Under the pieces are notes generated by a model. It was not told the origin of the DNA. It saw only the letters and a program-made list of their open reading frames with translations, and did no database searches. This document shows positions 46,252-54,618 of a stretch of DNA of 64,000 nucleotides, one piece after another (position 1 is the stretch's first letter; every line of letters begins with the position of its first letter). The position numbers and the translations under genes were made by a program. This stretch comes from Silvimonas terrae. Its GTDB lineage: Bacteria; Pseudomonadota; Gammaproteobacteria; Burkholderiales; Chitinibacteraceae. Location of the stretch: assembly GCF_014202765.1 (NCBI RefSeq), contig NZ_JACHHN010000002.1, positions 248,001 to 312,000 of the forward strand, written 5' to 3'.

Positions 46252-47934
46252 ATGAACATGAATGCCTTGGGGATGTTGTTGTCAGCCTTCGTGATTGCCA
46301 TTCTGGGGCTGATGTTTTTTATCTGGTCGAACGGGCGCAGTCTCTTGACCGGGGGTGAGGAAGCAGCCAGCGAGATTTTCAGTGCAGGCGAAGTCGGCCT
46401 CGTTGAAGACCCCGCCGGCACGCCCGCCAGTCGCACCCGCTTGCAGTCCAGCAGCACGGGCCATGCCCAGGTGGGGCAGCATGTCGATGAGGCTGACATT
46501 CTGGCGCGCATCGAGTCTGACAAATCGACATCGTTGATTGTGCTGATCATGATGACCGCGGCGGTGTTCTGGCTTTTGCTGGCCTCTACCTTCGGGCTGA
46601 TCAGTTCCATCAAGCTGCACCAGCCAGACTGGTTAACAGGTTCCATGTGGCTGGGCTTTGGCGTGACCCGGACCATTCACCTGAATGCCGTTGCCTACGG
46701 CTGGGCGCCCATGGCCTGTTTGTCCAGTTGCATCTGGATACTCCCGCGCCTTCTGAAAACGCCGCTGCGCAGCGGACGGTGGGCCATTCTGGGCGGGGCA
46801 ATCTGGAATATCTCACTGCTGGCCGGGCTGATTGCCATTGCCACCGGTTACAACAGCGGGCTGGAATGGCTGGAGATTCCGCTGCCCATCGCCACCGGCA
46901 TGGTGGTGGGTGGTGCGATGGTCGGCATCCCGCTGCTCGACACCCTCGGGCACCGGCGCACCCGCCATCTGTATGTCTCGGTCTGGTATATGTCGGCGGC
47001 GTTGTTCTGGTTTCCGGTGCTGTTGATCGTGGCCAAGATGCCGGTGCATGTCGGGATCGAACAAGCCACCGCAAACTGGTGGTTTGGTCACAACGTACTG
47101 GGGCTGTTCTATACGCCGCTGTCACTGGCGACCATCTATTATCTGCTGCCCAAGATCATTGGCCGCCCCATTGAGAACTACAACCTGTCCTTGCTGGGTT
47201 TCTGGACGCTGGCTTTTTTCTACGGGCAGGTGGGTGGACATCATCTTGAAGGCAGCCCGGCGCCGGCCTGGCTGATCACGCTCTCCATCGTGCAAAGCAT
47301 GATGATGATCATTCCGGTGGCGGCGTTCACCATCAACCAGCACATGACCATGCGCGGCCATTTCCGCATGTGGGTGCATTCGCCCACGCTGCGTTTCATC
47401 CTCATCGGCGGGATGATGTACACGCTCAGTTCATTGCAGGGTTCGTTTGAGGCGCTGCGCTCCATCAACACCGTGACCCATTTCACGCACTTTACCGTGG
47501 CCCATGCGCACTTGGGGTTGTACGGCTTTGTCACCATGGTGATGTTTGGCGCGTTTTACTTCATCCTGCCGCGGGTGCGCGGGTGGGAGTGGCCTTACCC
47601 ATGGGCAATCCAGCTGCATTTCTGGCTGGTGGTGCTGGGCTTCGGGCTGTACTTCACGGCGCTCACGATTGGCGGGGTGCTGCAGGGGCTGGCCATGCTG
47701 GATGCCAGCAAGCCATTCATTGATTCCGTGACCGTCACCCGGCCCTGGTTGATTGGCCGCTCCATCGGCGGCGGCATGATGACGCTGGGGCATGTGGTGT
47801 TTGCGGTGCATGTGCTAGCCATGGTGTTCAAGCTGGGCCCCAAGCGGCATACCCAGGCCCTGTTCTGGCGGGATGCCATGCCACCAGGCCTTGCACCCAA
47901 TCTGGCCACGCAGCCGGAAGGGGCCGCATCATGA
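46252..47934 (+). CDS. C-type (cbb3-like) haem-copper oxidase subunit I with N-terminal extension
   Basis: Catalytic CcoN-like subunit that reduces oxygen at a haem b3-CuB site. Ligands are placed as in canonical CcoN: CuB His280 (WWFGHN) and His330/His331 (GGHH), the cross-linked Tyr324 exactly 44 residues after His280, haem ligands His418 and His420 (VAHAH), and low-spin haem His143 (TRTIHLNAV). Usual length is about 475 aa; here 560, because about 90 residues precede the first canonical helix. That extension has one membrane segment (5-24) and FFIWSNGRSLLTGGEEAASEIFS, which recalls the assembly protein CcoS. A stop-start overlap links it to the next gene. Confidence 0.9.
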   Translation: MNMNALGMLLSAFVIAILGLMFFIWSNGRSLLTGGEEAASEIFSAGEVGLVEDPAGTPASRTRLQSSSTGHAQVGQHVDEADILARIESDKSTSLIVLIMMTAAVFWLLLASTFGLISSIKLHQPDWLTGSMWLGFGVTRTIHLNAVAYGWAPMACLSSCIWILPRLLKTPLRSGRWAILGGAIWNISLLAGLIAIATGYNSGLEWLEIPLPIATGMVVGGAMVGIPLLDTLGHRRTRHLYVSVWYMSAALFWFPVLLIVAKMPVHVGIEQATANWWFGHNVLGLFYTPLSLATIYYLLPKIIGRPIENYNLSLLGFWTLAFFYGQVGGHHLEGSPAPAWLITLSIVQSMMMIIPVAAFTINQHMTMRGHFRMWVHSPTLRFILIGGMMYTLSSLQGSFEALRSINTVTHFTHFTVAHAHLGLYGFVTMVMFGAFYFILPRVRGWEWPYPWAIQLHFWLVVLGFGLYFTALTIGGVLQGLAMLDASKPFIDSVTVTRPWLIGRSIGGGMMTLGHVVFAVHVLAMVFKLGPKRHTQALFWRDAMPPGLAPNLATQPEGAAS

Positions 47935-48572
47935 ACTTGATGAACAGCGAGGGCCTGCTGGTCGGGGCCTCTTTCATGATGGGGCTGACCATCACGGTAC
48001 TGATCGTGATTCCGTATACGGAAGTCAGTGACCTGCGTCCGCCAGACAAGCTCAAGCCGTACTCGGAACAAGCGCAACGCGGGCGCGAGATTTACCTGCA
48101 AAACGAGTGCATGGCCTGCCATTCCCAGCAACCCCGCAGCCTCAGTCAGGCACCGGACCTCCAGCGCGGTTGGGGCAGGGCACCGACTGCGGCGGACTAT
48201 TACTACGATCGGCCGGTGTTGCTGGGCACGATGCGCACCGGGCCGGACCTGTTCAATATCGCCGCGCGGCAGCCCAGTGTGGATTGGCATCTGGGCCATT
48301 TGTACCAGCCTCGGGCTTATGTCAAAGACAGCATCATGCCCAGCTACCGCTTCCTGTTTGTGATCAAGTCCAAAGCCGCACCGGGTGACAAGGTTGTTCA
48401 GTTGCCACCCGCATGGCGGCCGGCTTCGGGCGTGGTGGTGGCGACACCCAAAGCGCTCGACCTGGTGGCCTATCTATTGTCGCTGGATCACACCTATCCC
48501 ATCGATAACGCACCCGTGTTGCCGCCCGCTGCTTCAGCGCCAGCGGTGGCCGGGCAGGGAGTGCTGCGATGA
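47931..48572 (+). CDS. CcoO-like membrane mono-haem cytochrome c
   Basis: Membrane-anchored cytochrome c that passes electrons to subunit I. The 213-residue protein has an N-terminal membrane segment (about 10-30), haem c site C60-M-A-C-H64, then the CcoO-type RTGPDLFNIAARQPSVDWHLGHLYQPRAYVKDSIMPSYRF with the axial Met. It overlaps both neighbours by 4 bases. Compared with standard CcoO it is of normal length. Confidence 0.9.
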   Translation: MNLMNSEGLLVGASFMMGLTITVLIVIPYTEVSDLRPPDKLKPYSEQAQRGREIYLQNECMACHSQQPRSLSQAPDLQRGWGRAPTAADYYYDRPVLLGTMRTGPDLFNIAARQPSVDWHLGHLYQPRAYVKDSIMPSYRFLFVIKSKAAPGDKVVQLPPAWRPASGVVVATPKALDLVAYLLSLDHTYPIDNAPVLPPAASAPAVAGQGVLR

Positions 48573-49159
48573 GCCAGCAAGACAGCGATACCGTGCAGCA
48601 ACGGCGCGAAAACCCCGACCCCAACGAGCAGGTCAAGCCATTGCCGTTTGCCATCATGCTGGTGATTGCGGCCTTGTTTACCTTTGGCGTGGTTTACATC
48701 GCCGAAACGCCGCTCAATCTGCCTGGCACATGGGGAGATCAGCGGGTGCTGGCGGACATGGCCGCGCCGGTAAAAAGCGCGACCGCAGATGGGGCTGCGT
48801 TGTTTGCGGCCAATTGCGTTGCATGTCACCAGGCCACGGGTTTGGGTGTGCCCGGTGCATTTCCGCCGTTGGCAGGTTCTGAATATCTCAACGGCAAGCC
48901 GGATGTCACCATCCAGATTCTGCTGCATGGCATCAAGGGCAGCATTACGGTCAAGGGCAGTACTTTCAATGGCGAGATGCCCAACTTCGGCGCCAGGTTT
49001 TCTGATGCCGAAATTGCTGCGGTAGCGACTCACGTGAGGAGCCAATGGGGCAATAAAGGCGTGGCGATTGATGCGGCTGCTGTGGCGAAAGGCCGCGACC
49101 TCACCAAGGCGCAAACCACGCCGTGGAACGGTGGGCAGGATCTTGAAAAATATCGCTGA
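48569..49159 (+). CDS. Membrane-anchored mono-haem cytochrome c
   Basis: A 196-residue cytochrome with one N-terminal membrane helix (26-45) and one class I haem c domain: C83-V-A-C-H87 and the axial Met in NGEMPNFGARFSDAEIAAV. It occupies the position of ccoP but has one haem, not two, so it is not standard CcoP. Probably the electron entry subunit of this oxidase. The SCO gene starts inside its 3' end. Confidence 0.9.
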   Translation: MSQQDSDTVQQRRENPDPNEQVKPLPFAIMLVIAALFTFGVVYIAETPLNLPGTWGDQRVLADMAAPVKSATADGAALFAANCVACHQATGLGVPGAFPPLAGSEYLNGKPDVTIQILLHGIKGSITVKGSTFNGEMPNFGARFSDAEIAAVATHVRSQWGNKGVAIDAAAVAKGRDLTKAQTTPWNGGQDLEKYR

Positions 49160-49793
49160 CGGGCTCAACGGCAGTCTGGGCCCCACGATCACGCTGACCT
49201 GCTGCCTGCTGTTGTGTGCGCTGATCACCACTGCATTGTTGACGCGCGGTTTTGAGGGCTGGACGACGGAGGCATTACGTCGGCACGCCATCATGGACCA
49301 TCCCTTGCCATTGCCTGCGTTGCAAGTCATGGACGAAACCGGCAAGCAGCAGCGGCTTGATCAGTATGTGCGTCTGGACGGGCGTGTGGTACTGATCGAC
49401 TTTATCTACACCCGCTGCAACAGCATTTGTACGGTGCTGGGGGAGCAATTTCAGCAAGCACAAGCCCATATCGAGCAACATGGACTGCAGCAAAAAGTCA
49501 GGCTGCTAAGCATCAGCTTTGACGCGCAGCACGATACCCCGGCCGTGTTGGCCAGCTACGCCAGCCGCATGCATGCCGATCCCGCCATGTGGCACTTTGC
49601 GACCGTGAAGGGCCGCGCCAGTCTGGATCTGCTGCTCCGGCAGTTTGGCATTGTGGTCATCCCCGATGGCTACGGCGGCTTTATTCATAACGCCGCCATT
49701 CACGTGGTGGACCGCGAGGCCAGGCTGGAGCACATCTATGACCTGGATGATTTTGACCAGGCGCTGGCCCATGCACTGGCGCTGCACGCATGA
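49131..49793 (+). CDS. SCO1/SenC copper chaperone
   Basis: Thioredoxin-fold copper chaperone that helps assemble the copper centre of oxidases. One membrane segment lies near residues 18-38; the copper motif is C96-N-S-I-C100 with the distal His in FIHNAAIHVVD. Start uncertain: GTG 49131 and TTG 49143 both lie inside the cytochrome gene, and a longer ORF start at 49068 is less likely. Its presence with a C-type oxidase is notable because SCO is usually linked to CuA-containing oxidases, although roles in cbb3 assembly are known. Confidence 0.88.
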   Translation: MGRILKNIADGLNGSLGPTITLTCCLLLCALITTALLTRGFEGWTTEALRRHAIMDHPLPLPALQVMDETGKQQRLDQYVRLDGRVVLIDFIYTRCNSICTVLGEQFQQAQAHIEQHGLQQKVRLLSISFDAQHDTPAVLASYASRMHADPAMWHFATVKGRASLDLLLRQFGIVVIPDGYGGFIHNAAIHVVDREARLEHIYDLDDFDQALAHALALHA

Positions 49794-50404
49794 ACGCGGG
49801 TGAGCTGCGGCATGAAATCCGCCGTTATCGCCTTGCACTGTTGATTGGCGCGCTGATTGGTGCGCTTTGGGGTAGCCGGCACCCCATTGAATCCCGAATG
49901 GGGCTGCACATGCTGGGGCAATTCCCGGTACTTGTTTGGGGTGGAGTTTGGCTGGGCGCCAGGTTGCCACTCTCCTGGCAAGGCAAGGTGGCGCTTGTTA
50001 ACCGCTTTGGGTTGAGCGGGCTGGTATTGGCATCGCTGGTGACGGCGTTCTGGATGATCCCGGCGGCACTGGACCTGGCGGTTGCCAGCAGGGGTGTCGA
50101 TATCCTGAAAATGCTGGCGCTGGTCGCCGCCGGGCTGGCACTGCAACAGTCATGGCGGGCGAGCGGTCGCGCTTTGCAGGCGTACTTCCTGATCACGTGG
50201 AGCATGATGACGGTGACGATCGGGCTGATCTTTCAGGACCCCACCACGCGGTTGTGTAACTACTATCGGCTGGATGATCAACAAATAGCGGGATACGGCC
50301 TGGTTCTTGTCGGGGTGATGATTGTGGTCATCTGGTTTTGGCAGGTGGTTGCAGAAACGATGCGCCCCAAAGACAGTGCATTGGATCGGGCAATCAACAA
50401 ATAA
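49790..50404 (+). CDS. Multi-pass membrane protein of the oxidase operon
   Basis: A 204-residue protein with about six membrane segments (near 14-30, 45-58, 72-92, 104-120, 130-150, 166-186). I do not recognise the family. The stop-start overlap with the SCO gene (ATGA) and its position as last gene before a terminator suggest an assembly factor or accessory subunit of the oxidase. Confidence 0.75.
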   Translation: MNAGELRHEIRRYRLALLIGALIGALWGSRHPIESRMGLHMLGQFPVLVWGGVWLGARLPLSWQGKVALVNRFGLSGLVLASLVTAFWMIPAALDLAVASRGVDILKMLALVAAGLALQQSWRASGRALQAYFLITWSMMTVTIGLIFQDPTTRLCNYYRLDDQQIAGYGLVLVGVMIVVIWFWQVVAETMRPKDSALDRAINK

Positions 50405-50464
50405 ATGCCTGGGGAGGGGAACGACCCTTACCGAGCCCGATGCCTCCACGGCAGCCCCAATGAG

Positions 50465-50496
50465 TTTGCCCCACCCGACTTGTCCGGTGGGGCAAA
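50465..50496. terminator. Bidirectional terminator
   Basis: Perfect stem TTTGCCCCACC (50465-50475) / GGTGGGGCAAA (50486-50496) with a 10-base loop, between the convergent oxidase operon and SDR gene. Confidence 0.8.
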
Positions 50497-50505
50497 TTCA
50501 TTCGG

Positions 50506-51255
50506 TTACAGCTGGCTCATGCCTCCATCAATAATGATTTCGGTACCGACAATGAATGCCGATTCCGGTGCACTCAAGTGCAAAACGGTGGAGGCGAGTT
50601 CTTCCGGCGTACCAAAGCGGCCCAACGGAATCTGGCTACGGATATGTTCAGCGACCGAGTTGAGCGTGTCGGAATCCATGCCCAGTTTGCCGTACAGCGG
50701 GGTAGCCACCGGCCCGGGGCTCACGACATTCACGCGCACTCCCTGGGGCAACAGTTCTGCACTCAAGGTTTTGGCCAACGAAACCAGCGCGGCTTTGCTC
50801 GCGGCATAAATGGTCGTGTTGGGCATACCAATATGCGCGTTGATCGAACCATTCAGCACGATGGCGGCACCGCGATTGAGCAGTGGCGCAATGGCCTGGA
50901 TCTGGAAGAACGGGCCTTTGACGTTGATGCCAAAAGCCGCGTCAAAAAAGTCCTCGGTCACATCGGCCAGCCCGGCAAATTTGGCGATACCCGCATTGAT
51001 AAATACGGCATCAAGCCGAAGGTTCCGGCTGGCAAGGCTTTGGCCCAGCGCTTTGGCGTCAGCCAGACTTTGCGAATCCGCACGGATGGCAATGGCTTTG
51101 CTGCCGATTGCGGCCACCGCCGTGGCGAGTGTGGCGTCGTCGCGCCCGGTGATGACCACTTGAGCGCCTTCTTTGGCAAAGGCCTGCGCAGTTGCGAGAC
51201 CGATGCCGCTGCTGCCACCGGTAACCAGAACAGTTTTGCCTTCAAAACGTTGCAT
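50506..51255 (-). CDS. Short-chain dehydrogenase/reductase (copy 1)
   Basis: A 249-residue classical SDR: TGGSSGIGLATAQAF cofactor site near residue 12, NAG motif (FINAGIAKF), catalytic Ser (LNGSINAH) and YAASK, then the PGPVATPLY loop and the C-terminal IDGG. The Arg near TGRDD after strand 2 suggests NADP preference. It lies downstream of the LuxR-type regulator on the same strand. Substrate unknown. Confidence 0.93.
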   Translation of the reverse strand: MQRFEGKTVLVTGGSSGIGLATAQAFAKEGAQVVITGRDDATLATAVAAIGSKAIAIRADSQSLADAKALGQSLASRNLRLDAVFINAGIAKFAGLADVTEDFFDAAFGINVKGPFFQIQAIAPLLNRGAAIVLNGSINAHIGMPNTTIYAASKAALVSLAKTLSAELLPQGVRVNVVSPGPVATPLYGKLGMDSDTLNSVAEHIRSQIPLGRFGTPEELASTVLHLSAPESAFIVGTEIIIDGGMSQL

Positions 51256-51392
51256 GATGCGTCTCCTGATAGATTTAGGTTGGGTAGGTCTCGTTTTGAC
51301 CTTGAAGCCATTGTGCTACCCGGCCTGTTCGGCGCCGTGCCAGGAATTAACTCAGGTCGTGCGAAAAAATCGAATGATTTGTCGTGCGTTGT

Positions 51393-52094
51393 TCAACTGG
51401 CTGCGCTTGCAGAAGCAAGGGCGGGGTTACTGAAAGGGGGCAGAAGACGCGAATGCTTGTCGGGTTGGCTACGCGTGGTCGAAACCAGACCGCGTGCCAG
51501 CGCAATCGAAGCAGCCTCGGTCCGCGAGTTGGCCCGCAATTTGCCCAGAATGGCGCCGACGTGGGTTTTGACCGTGCCCACCGAGATACCCAGCGCTTCT
51601 GCGATATCCTGGTTTCCGGCGCCGCGGGAAATTTGTTCCAGTACCGACATCTCGCGCGGGGTCAGTGCTTCGTGTCCCAGGGTGTTCACCAGGTTTTGCG
51701 AAACGGCATGGCAGACATAAATGCCCTGATCCACCAGACGGTGGATCGCCACCCGCAGCTCGTCGGCCGTGGCGCCATAGAGCATGTAACCGTGAACGCC
51801 CACGTTCATGGCGCGGCGGACATCCCACTCCAGATCCCGTGAGGTCAGCACCATGACGCGCGGTGCATAAGCGGGGTAGTGCGAAACCCCCTTTTGCCGC
51901 TCGACGAATGCCAGTGCGAAGTCATAGTCCGCAATGATGACGTGGCTGACGCCAGGCTCGAACTGGTTAATGGGCAAACGCGGACGAATGCGGTATTTGA
52001 ATTCGGCAAACCGGCTCATGACTTCACCCAGTCCAAGGCTGATCAGTTGATCGGCGTGAACAATATCAATATTGATGTTTGATCGTGTATCCAT
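51393..52094 (-). CDS. LuxR-type regulator with degenerate receiver domain
   Basis: A 233-residue NarL/FixJ-type protein. The C-terminal LuxR helix-turn-helix is intact (LTPREMSVLEQISRGAGNQDIAEALGISVGTVKTHVGAILGKL, about 142-185). The N-terminal receiver keeps an Asp at the end of strand 3 (VIIADYD) but the conserved Lys region reads GYMLYGATADEL where active receivers have LLK, and only one acidic residue stands at strand 1. It may therefore work without phosphorylation. It is divergent from the first AraC gene across 420 bases. Confidence 0.88.
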   Translation of the reverse strand: MDTRSNINIDIVHADQLISLGLGEVMSRFAEFKYRIRPRLPINQFEPGVSHVIIADYDFALAFVERQKGVSHYPAYAPRVMVLTSRDLEWDVRRAMNVGVHGYMLYGATADELRVAIHRLVDQGIYVCHAVSQNLVNTLGHEALTPREMSVLEQISRGAGNQDIAEALGISVGTVKTHVGAILGKLRANSRTEAASIALARGLVSTTRSQPDKHSRLLPPFSNPALASASAAS

Positions 52095-52514
52095 GGCACT
52101 AACCCTCCGGCATTTGAAGAAACGGACTAATCACCCAGGGGCTGTGGACCAGCCGCCTGCAGTGCAGGTGATTGAAGTCTAAGCACCGGCATCGCTGTCA
52201 TCTGGATCGTAAATGCCATTCGACTGCGGTAAGTTGGGCTGATCGTGCCATGTCGCTTTCATGACGTTCCAAGTGTCCCGTTTTATGTCAAAGTCATGCT
52301 CAGGGGCGGGCAAGCCATTGAATGACGTACCGAAATACGGCGATGGGTGTACGGATTTCTCTATCCAAAGTCCGGGTTGACGCCACTTGGTGATGGGGCT
52401 GCGGCTAACATGGAAGGCCAGGGTTTCAATGACCTCAGTTGTAGTCCAAATTTATGCTAATGACATATATGGTCATCAGCCCTGGGCAGAAAATTTCGAG
52501 AGAGATGGGTCCAC
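52095..52514. other. Divergent control region between LuxR-type and AraC-type genes
   Basis: 420 bases without a supported gene. Contains the palindrome listed at 52460-52476 and presumably both promoters. Confidence 0.6.
52460..52476. promoter_or_regulatory. Palindrome upstream of the first AraC gene
   Basis: ATGAC-ATATATG-GTCAT, a 5-bp-arm inverted repeat whose core is the TA-rich palindrome CATATATG, 38 bases before the ATG at 52515. A position close to the likely promoter makes it a candidate operator. Confidence 0.4.
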
Positions 52515-53474
52515 ATGGAAAATACCGGCCAATCAGTGAGCTCATGGTCTGCCGTTGACCTGCCTCTGGCTGATCGCTTTGATCAATATGCCGAGACGAT
52601 GGCCAAGGCCATGACCCCTTTGCGGGTGGTGCAGTGCCCCACAGACGCATTTGAACTGGATATGCGCTGGGCCGACCTGGCAGGCAACACCGTCTTTAAT
52701 GTGCACGGTTGCCCGCATGCCTCGGTCCGGTCAGTCCTTGATATCGAACGCAGTGAAGAGCGGTTTTTTCATCTTCTGGTGAACCGCGTTGGCGAAATGC
52801 ATTTCGACAACGTGAACCGGTTTGTGACCCGGGCCGATGACGCGCTCTTTTACGACTCCCGGACCAGAATGACGCTGGATACGCCGGCGACTTTCGAGAT
52901 CGTCAATCTGCGCCTGACCGAAGACTTCGTCGGCAAATGGGTATCCGATCCTGACGTGTTGCTGGGCAGCCGTATCGATTCAAAAGCCGGTTGGGGTGCT
53001 GCCCTGTGTGCGTTTGCCGGTCAGCTCACGCCAGAATTTGTGGTGCGTCCGCCGTTCTCGCAAGAGTTGATCGTTGACCAGCTTGGCGCATTACTCGCCC
53101 TGGCAGCATCTCATTTTGATGGGGCGGCCCATTACGCAGCAGCGCCGGGGCTGCGCCCGCGAATTCACGACTGCATCAGGATGCGTTGCTCAGAGGTGCG
53201 TCTGGTCGCGAGCGATGTGGCTACAGCACTCAATATTTCTCCGCGCAGTCTGCACCGTGCGCTGGCGGCGCATGGCGAGACCTTCGCGGCGGTGTTGATG
53301 GCGGCGCGTATCGCGGTCGCAAGACGGATGCTGATTTCGAGACTCTACGACAAGCTCAACGCCGGCGAGATTGGCAAACGTTCGGGCTTTGCCGACGCCT
53401 CCCATTTTGCGCGCGTCTTCAAAAAGCACATTGGGCTGAGCCCTACGGAATTGCGCGCTGCTTCGCGCAAATAA
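52515..53474 (+). CDS. AraC-family regulator (tandem copy 1)
   Basis: A 319-residue regulator: an N-terminal AraC-binding-like ligand domain (about 15-190, ending GWGAALCAFAGQLTPEFV) and a C-terminal two-HTH AraC domain (about 215-315; VASDVATALNISPRSLHRALAAHGETFAAVLMAARI, IGKRSGFADASHFARVFKKHIGLSPTELR). It shares ordered blocks with the next two genes (RFDQYAETMAKAMTPLRV, RIDSKAGWGAALCAFAGQLTPE), marking tandem duplication. It is separated from the second copy by 31 bases. Confidence 0.94.
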   Translation: MENTGQSVSSWSAVDLPLADRFDQYAETMAKAMTPLRVVQCPTDAFELDMRWADLAGNTVFNVHGCPHASVRSVLDIERSEERFFHLLVNRVGEMHFDNVNRFVTRADDALFYDSRTRMTLDTPATFEIVNLRLTEDFVGKWVSDPDVLLGSRIDSKAGWGAALCAFAGQLTPEFVVRPPFSQELIVDQLGALLALAASHFDGAAHYAAAPGLRPRIHDCIRMRCSEVRLVASDVATALNISPRSLHRALAAHGETFAAVLMAARIAVARRMLISRLYDKLNAGEIGKRSGFADASHFARVFKKHIGLSPTELRAASRK

Positions 53475-53505
53475 GCCAAAACAGTCCAGTTTTTGACGGA
53501 AGAAA

Positions 53506-54486
53506 ATGATGGATACCCCTATTCGCCAGATTCAGAAGTGGGCCTCTTCCCAGATTCCCGCCCAGGAGCGCTTTGGTTGTTTTGCCGAGGTGATGGCGAA
53601 ATCATTCACGCCGCTGAAAGTGGACAGCTGCATGCGCAATGAATTTGACATCACCGTGACCTGGACCGATTTCGGGACTAACTCCGCATTTCGCCTGGCC
53701 GCTTGCGAACATGTCTCGGCCAGGGGAAAGCGTGAAATCGCGCAAAGCGAAGAGCGGGTGTTCCATCTGTTCGTGAACCTGAACTCCCGCATCCATTTCA
53801 CGCACCTGAACAAACTGACCGCGACGCCAGGCGATGCCCTGTTCTACGACTCCAGAATTGATATGCGGCTTGAATTGCCCGAGGTGTCGGACGTCGTGAA
53901 CCTCAAGTTATCTGAAATATTCGTCAAGCAATGGGTAGCCCGACCGTCTGTGCTGCTGGGGCGTCGTATCGACTCACGCTTTGGCTGGGGCAAGGCCTTG
54001 TGCGCTTTTGCCGGACAATTGACGCCACAAGCCATCCAGCGCTCCCCCGTACCGCGAGACGTTATTTCTGATCAGTTGGGGGCCTTGCTGGCGTTGACCG
54101 CCGGTGAACTGGATACCACGACCGAACCCCCATCCCGACCTGAAATCAGTTTGTGCGACAAAATCCGCGATTGCGTCGCCCAGCACTGCGTCAATCCGGC
54201 GCTGGTTGCCGCCGAAATAGCTCAGGCTTTGAATATTTCGCCCCGAACGCTGCATCGAGCGCTGGCCGGCCGGGGAGAGACTTTCGGCAATTTATTGATG
54301 TCGTCGCGGGTGGATGTTGCCCTGCGCATGCTGACATCCCCCTCGTTCAAACGGCTGACCACCGCAGAGATCGGCAGACGCGCCGGTTTCACGGACGCCT
54401 CGCATTTCGGCAGGGTGTTCCGCAAGCATGTGGGCACGACGCCGGCCCAGGTCCGGCAGGTGCAAGGCACACGATCCGATGCCTGA
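53506..54486 (+). CDS. AraC-family regulator (tandem copy 2)
   Basis: A 326-residue paralogue of the preceding gene: RFGCFAEVMAKSFTPLKV near residue 22, ALFYDSRIDMRLELPEVSDVVNLKLSE near 109, RIDSRFGWGKALCAFAGQLTPQAI, and the AraC HTH pair (IAQALNISPRTLHRALAGRGETFGNLLMSSRV; IGRRAGFTDASHFGRVFRKHVGTTPAQVR). ATG 53506 or 53509. It is closest to copy 1 by eye. The ligand is unknown. Confidence 0.94.
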   Translation: MMDTPIRQIQKWASSQIPAQERFGCFAEVMAKSFTPLKVDSCMRNEFDITVTWTDFGTNSAFRLAACEHVSARGKREIAQSEERVFHLFVNLNSRIHFTHLNKLTATPGDALFYDSRIDMRLELPEVSDVVNLKLSEIFVKQWVARPSVLLGRRIDSRFGWGKALCAFAGQLTPQAIQRSPVPRDVISDQLGALLALTAGELDTTTEPPSRPEISLCDKIRDCVAQHCVNPALVAAEIAQALNISPRTLHRALAGRGETFGNLLMSSRVDVALRMLTSPSFKRLTTAEIGRRAGFTDASHFGRVFRKHVGTTPAQVRQVQGTRSDA

Positions 54487-54618
54487 TGGCACATACAAGC
54501 CATGTCTTTTGACAGGCTGGCAGGCAACGGCCATCTAGCGCCCGCGCCCGGAGATAGCATAAGCGTGGGGGACTGGCTGCTTTGACAGGCCACCTCAGGT
54601 ACCTTCACAAAAACGGCA

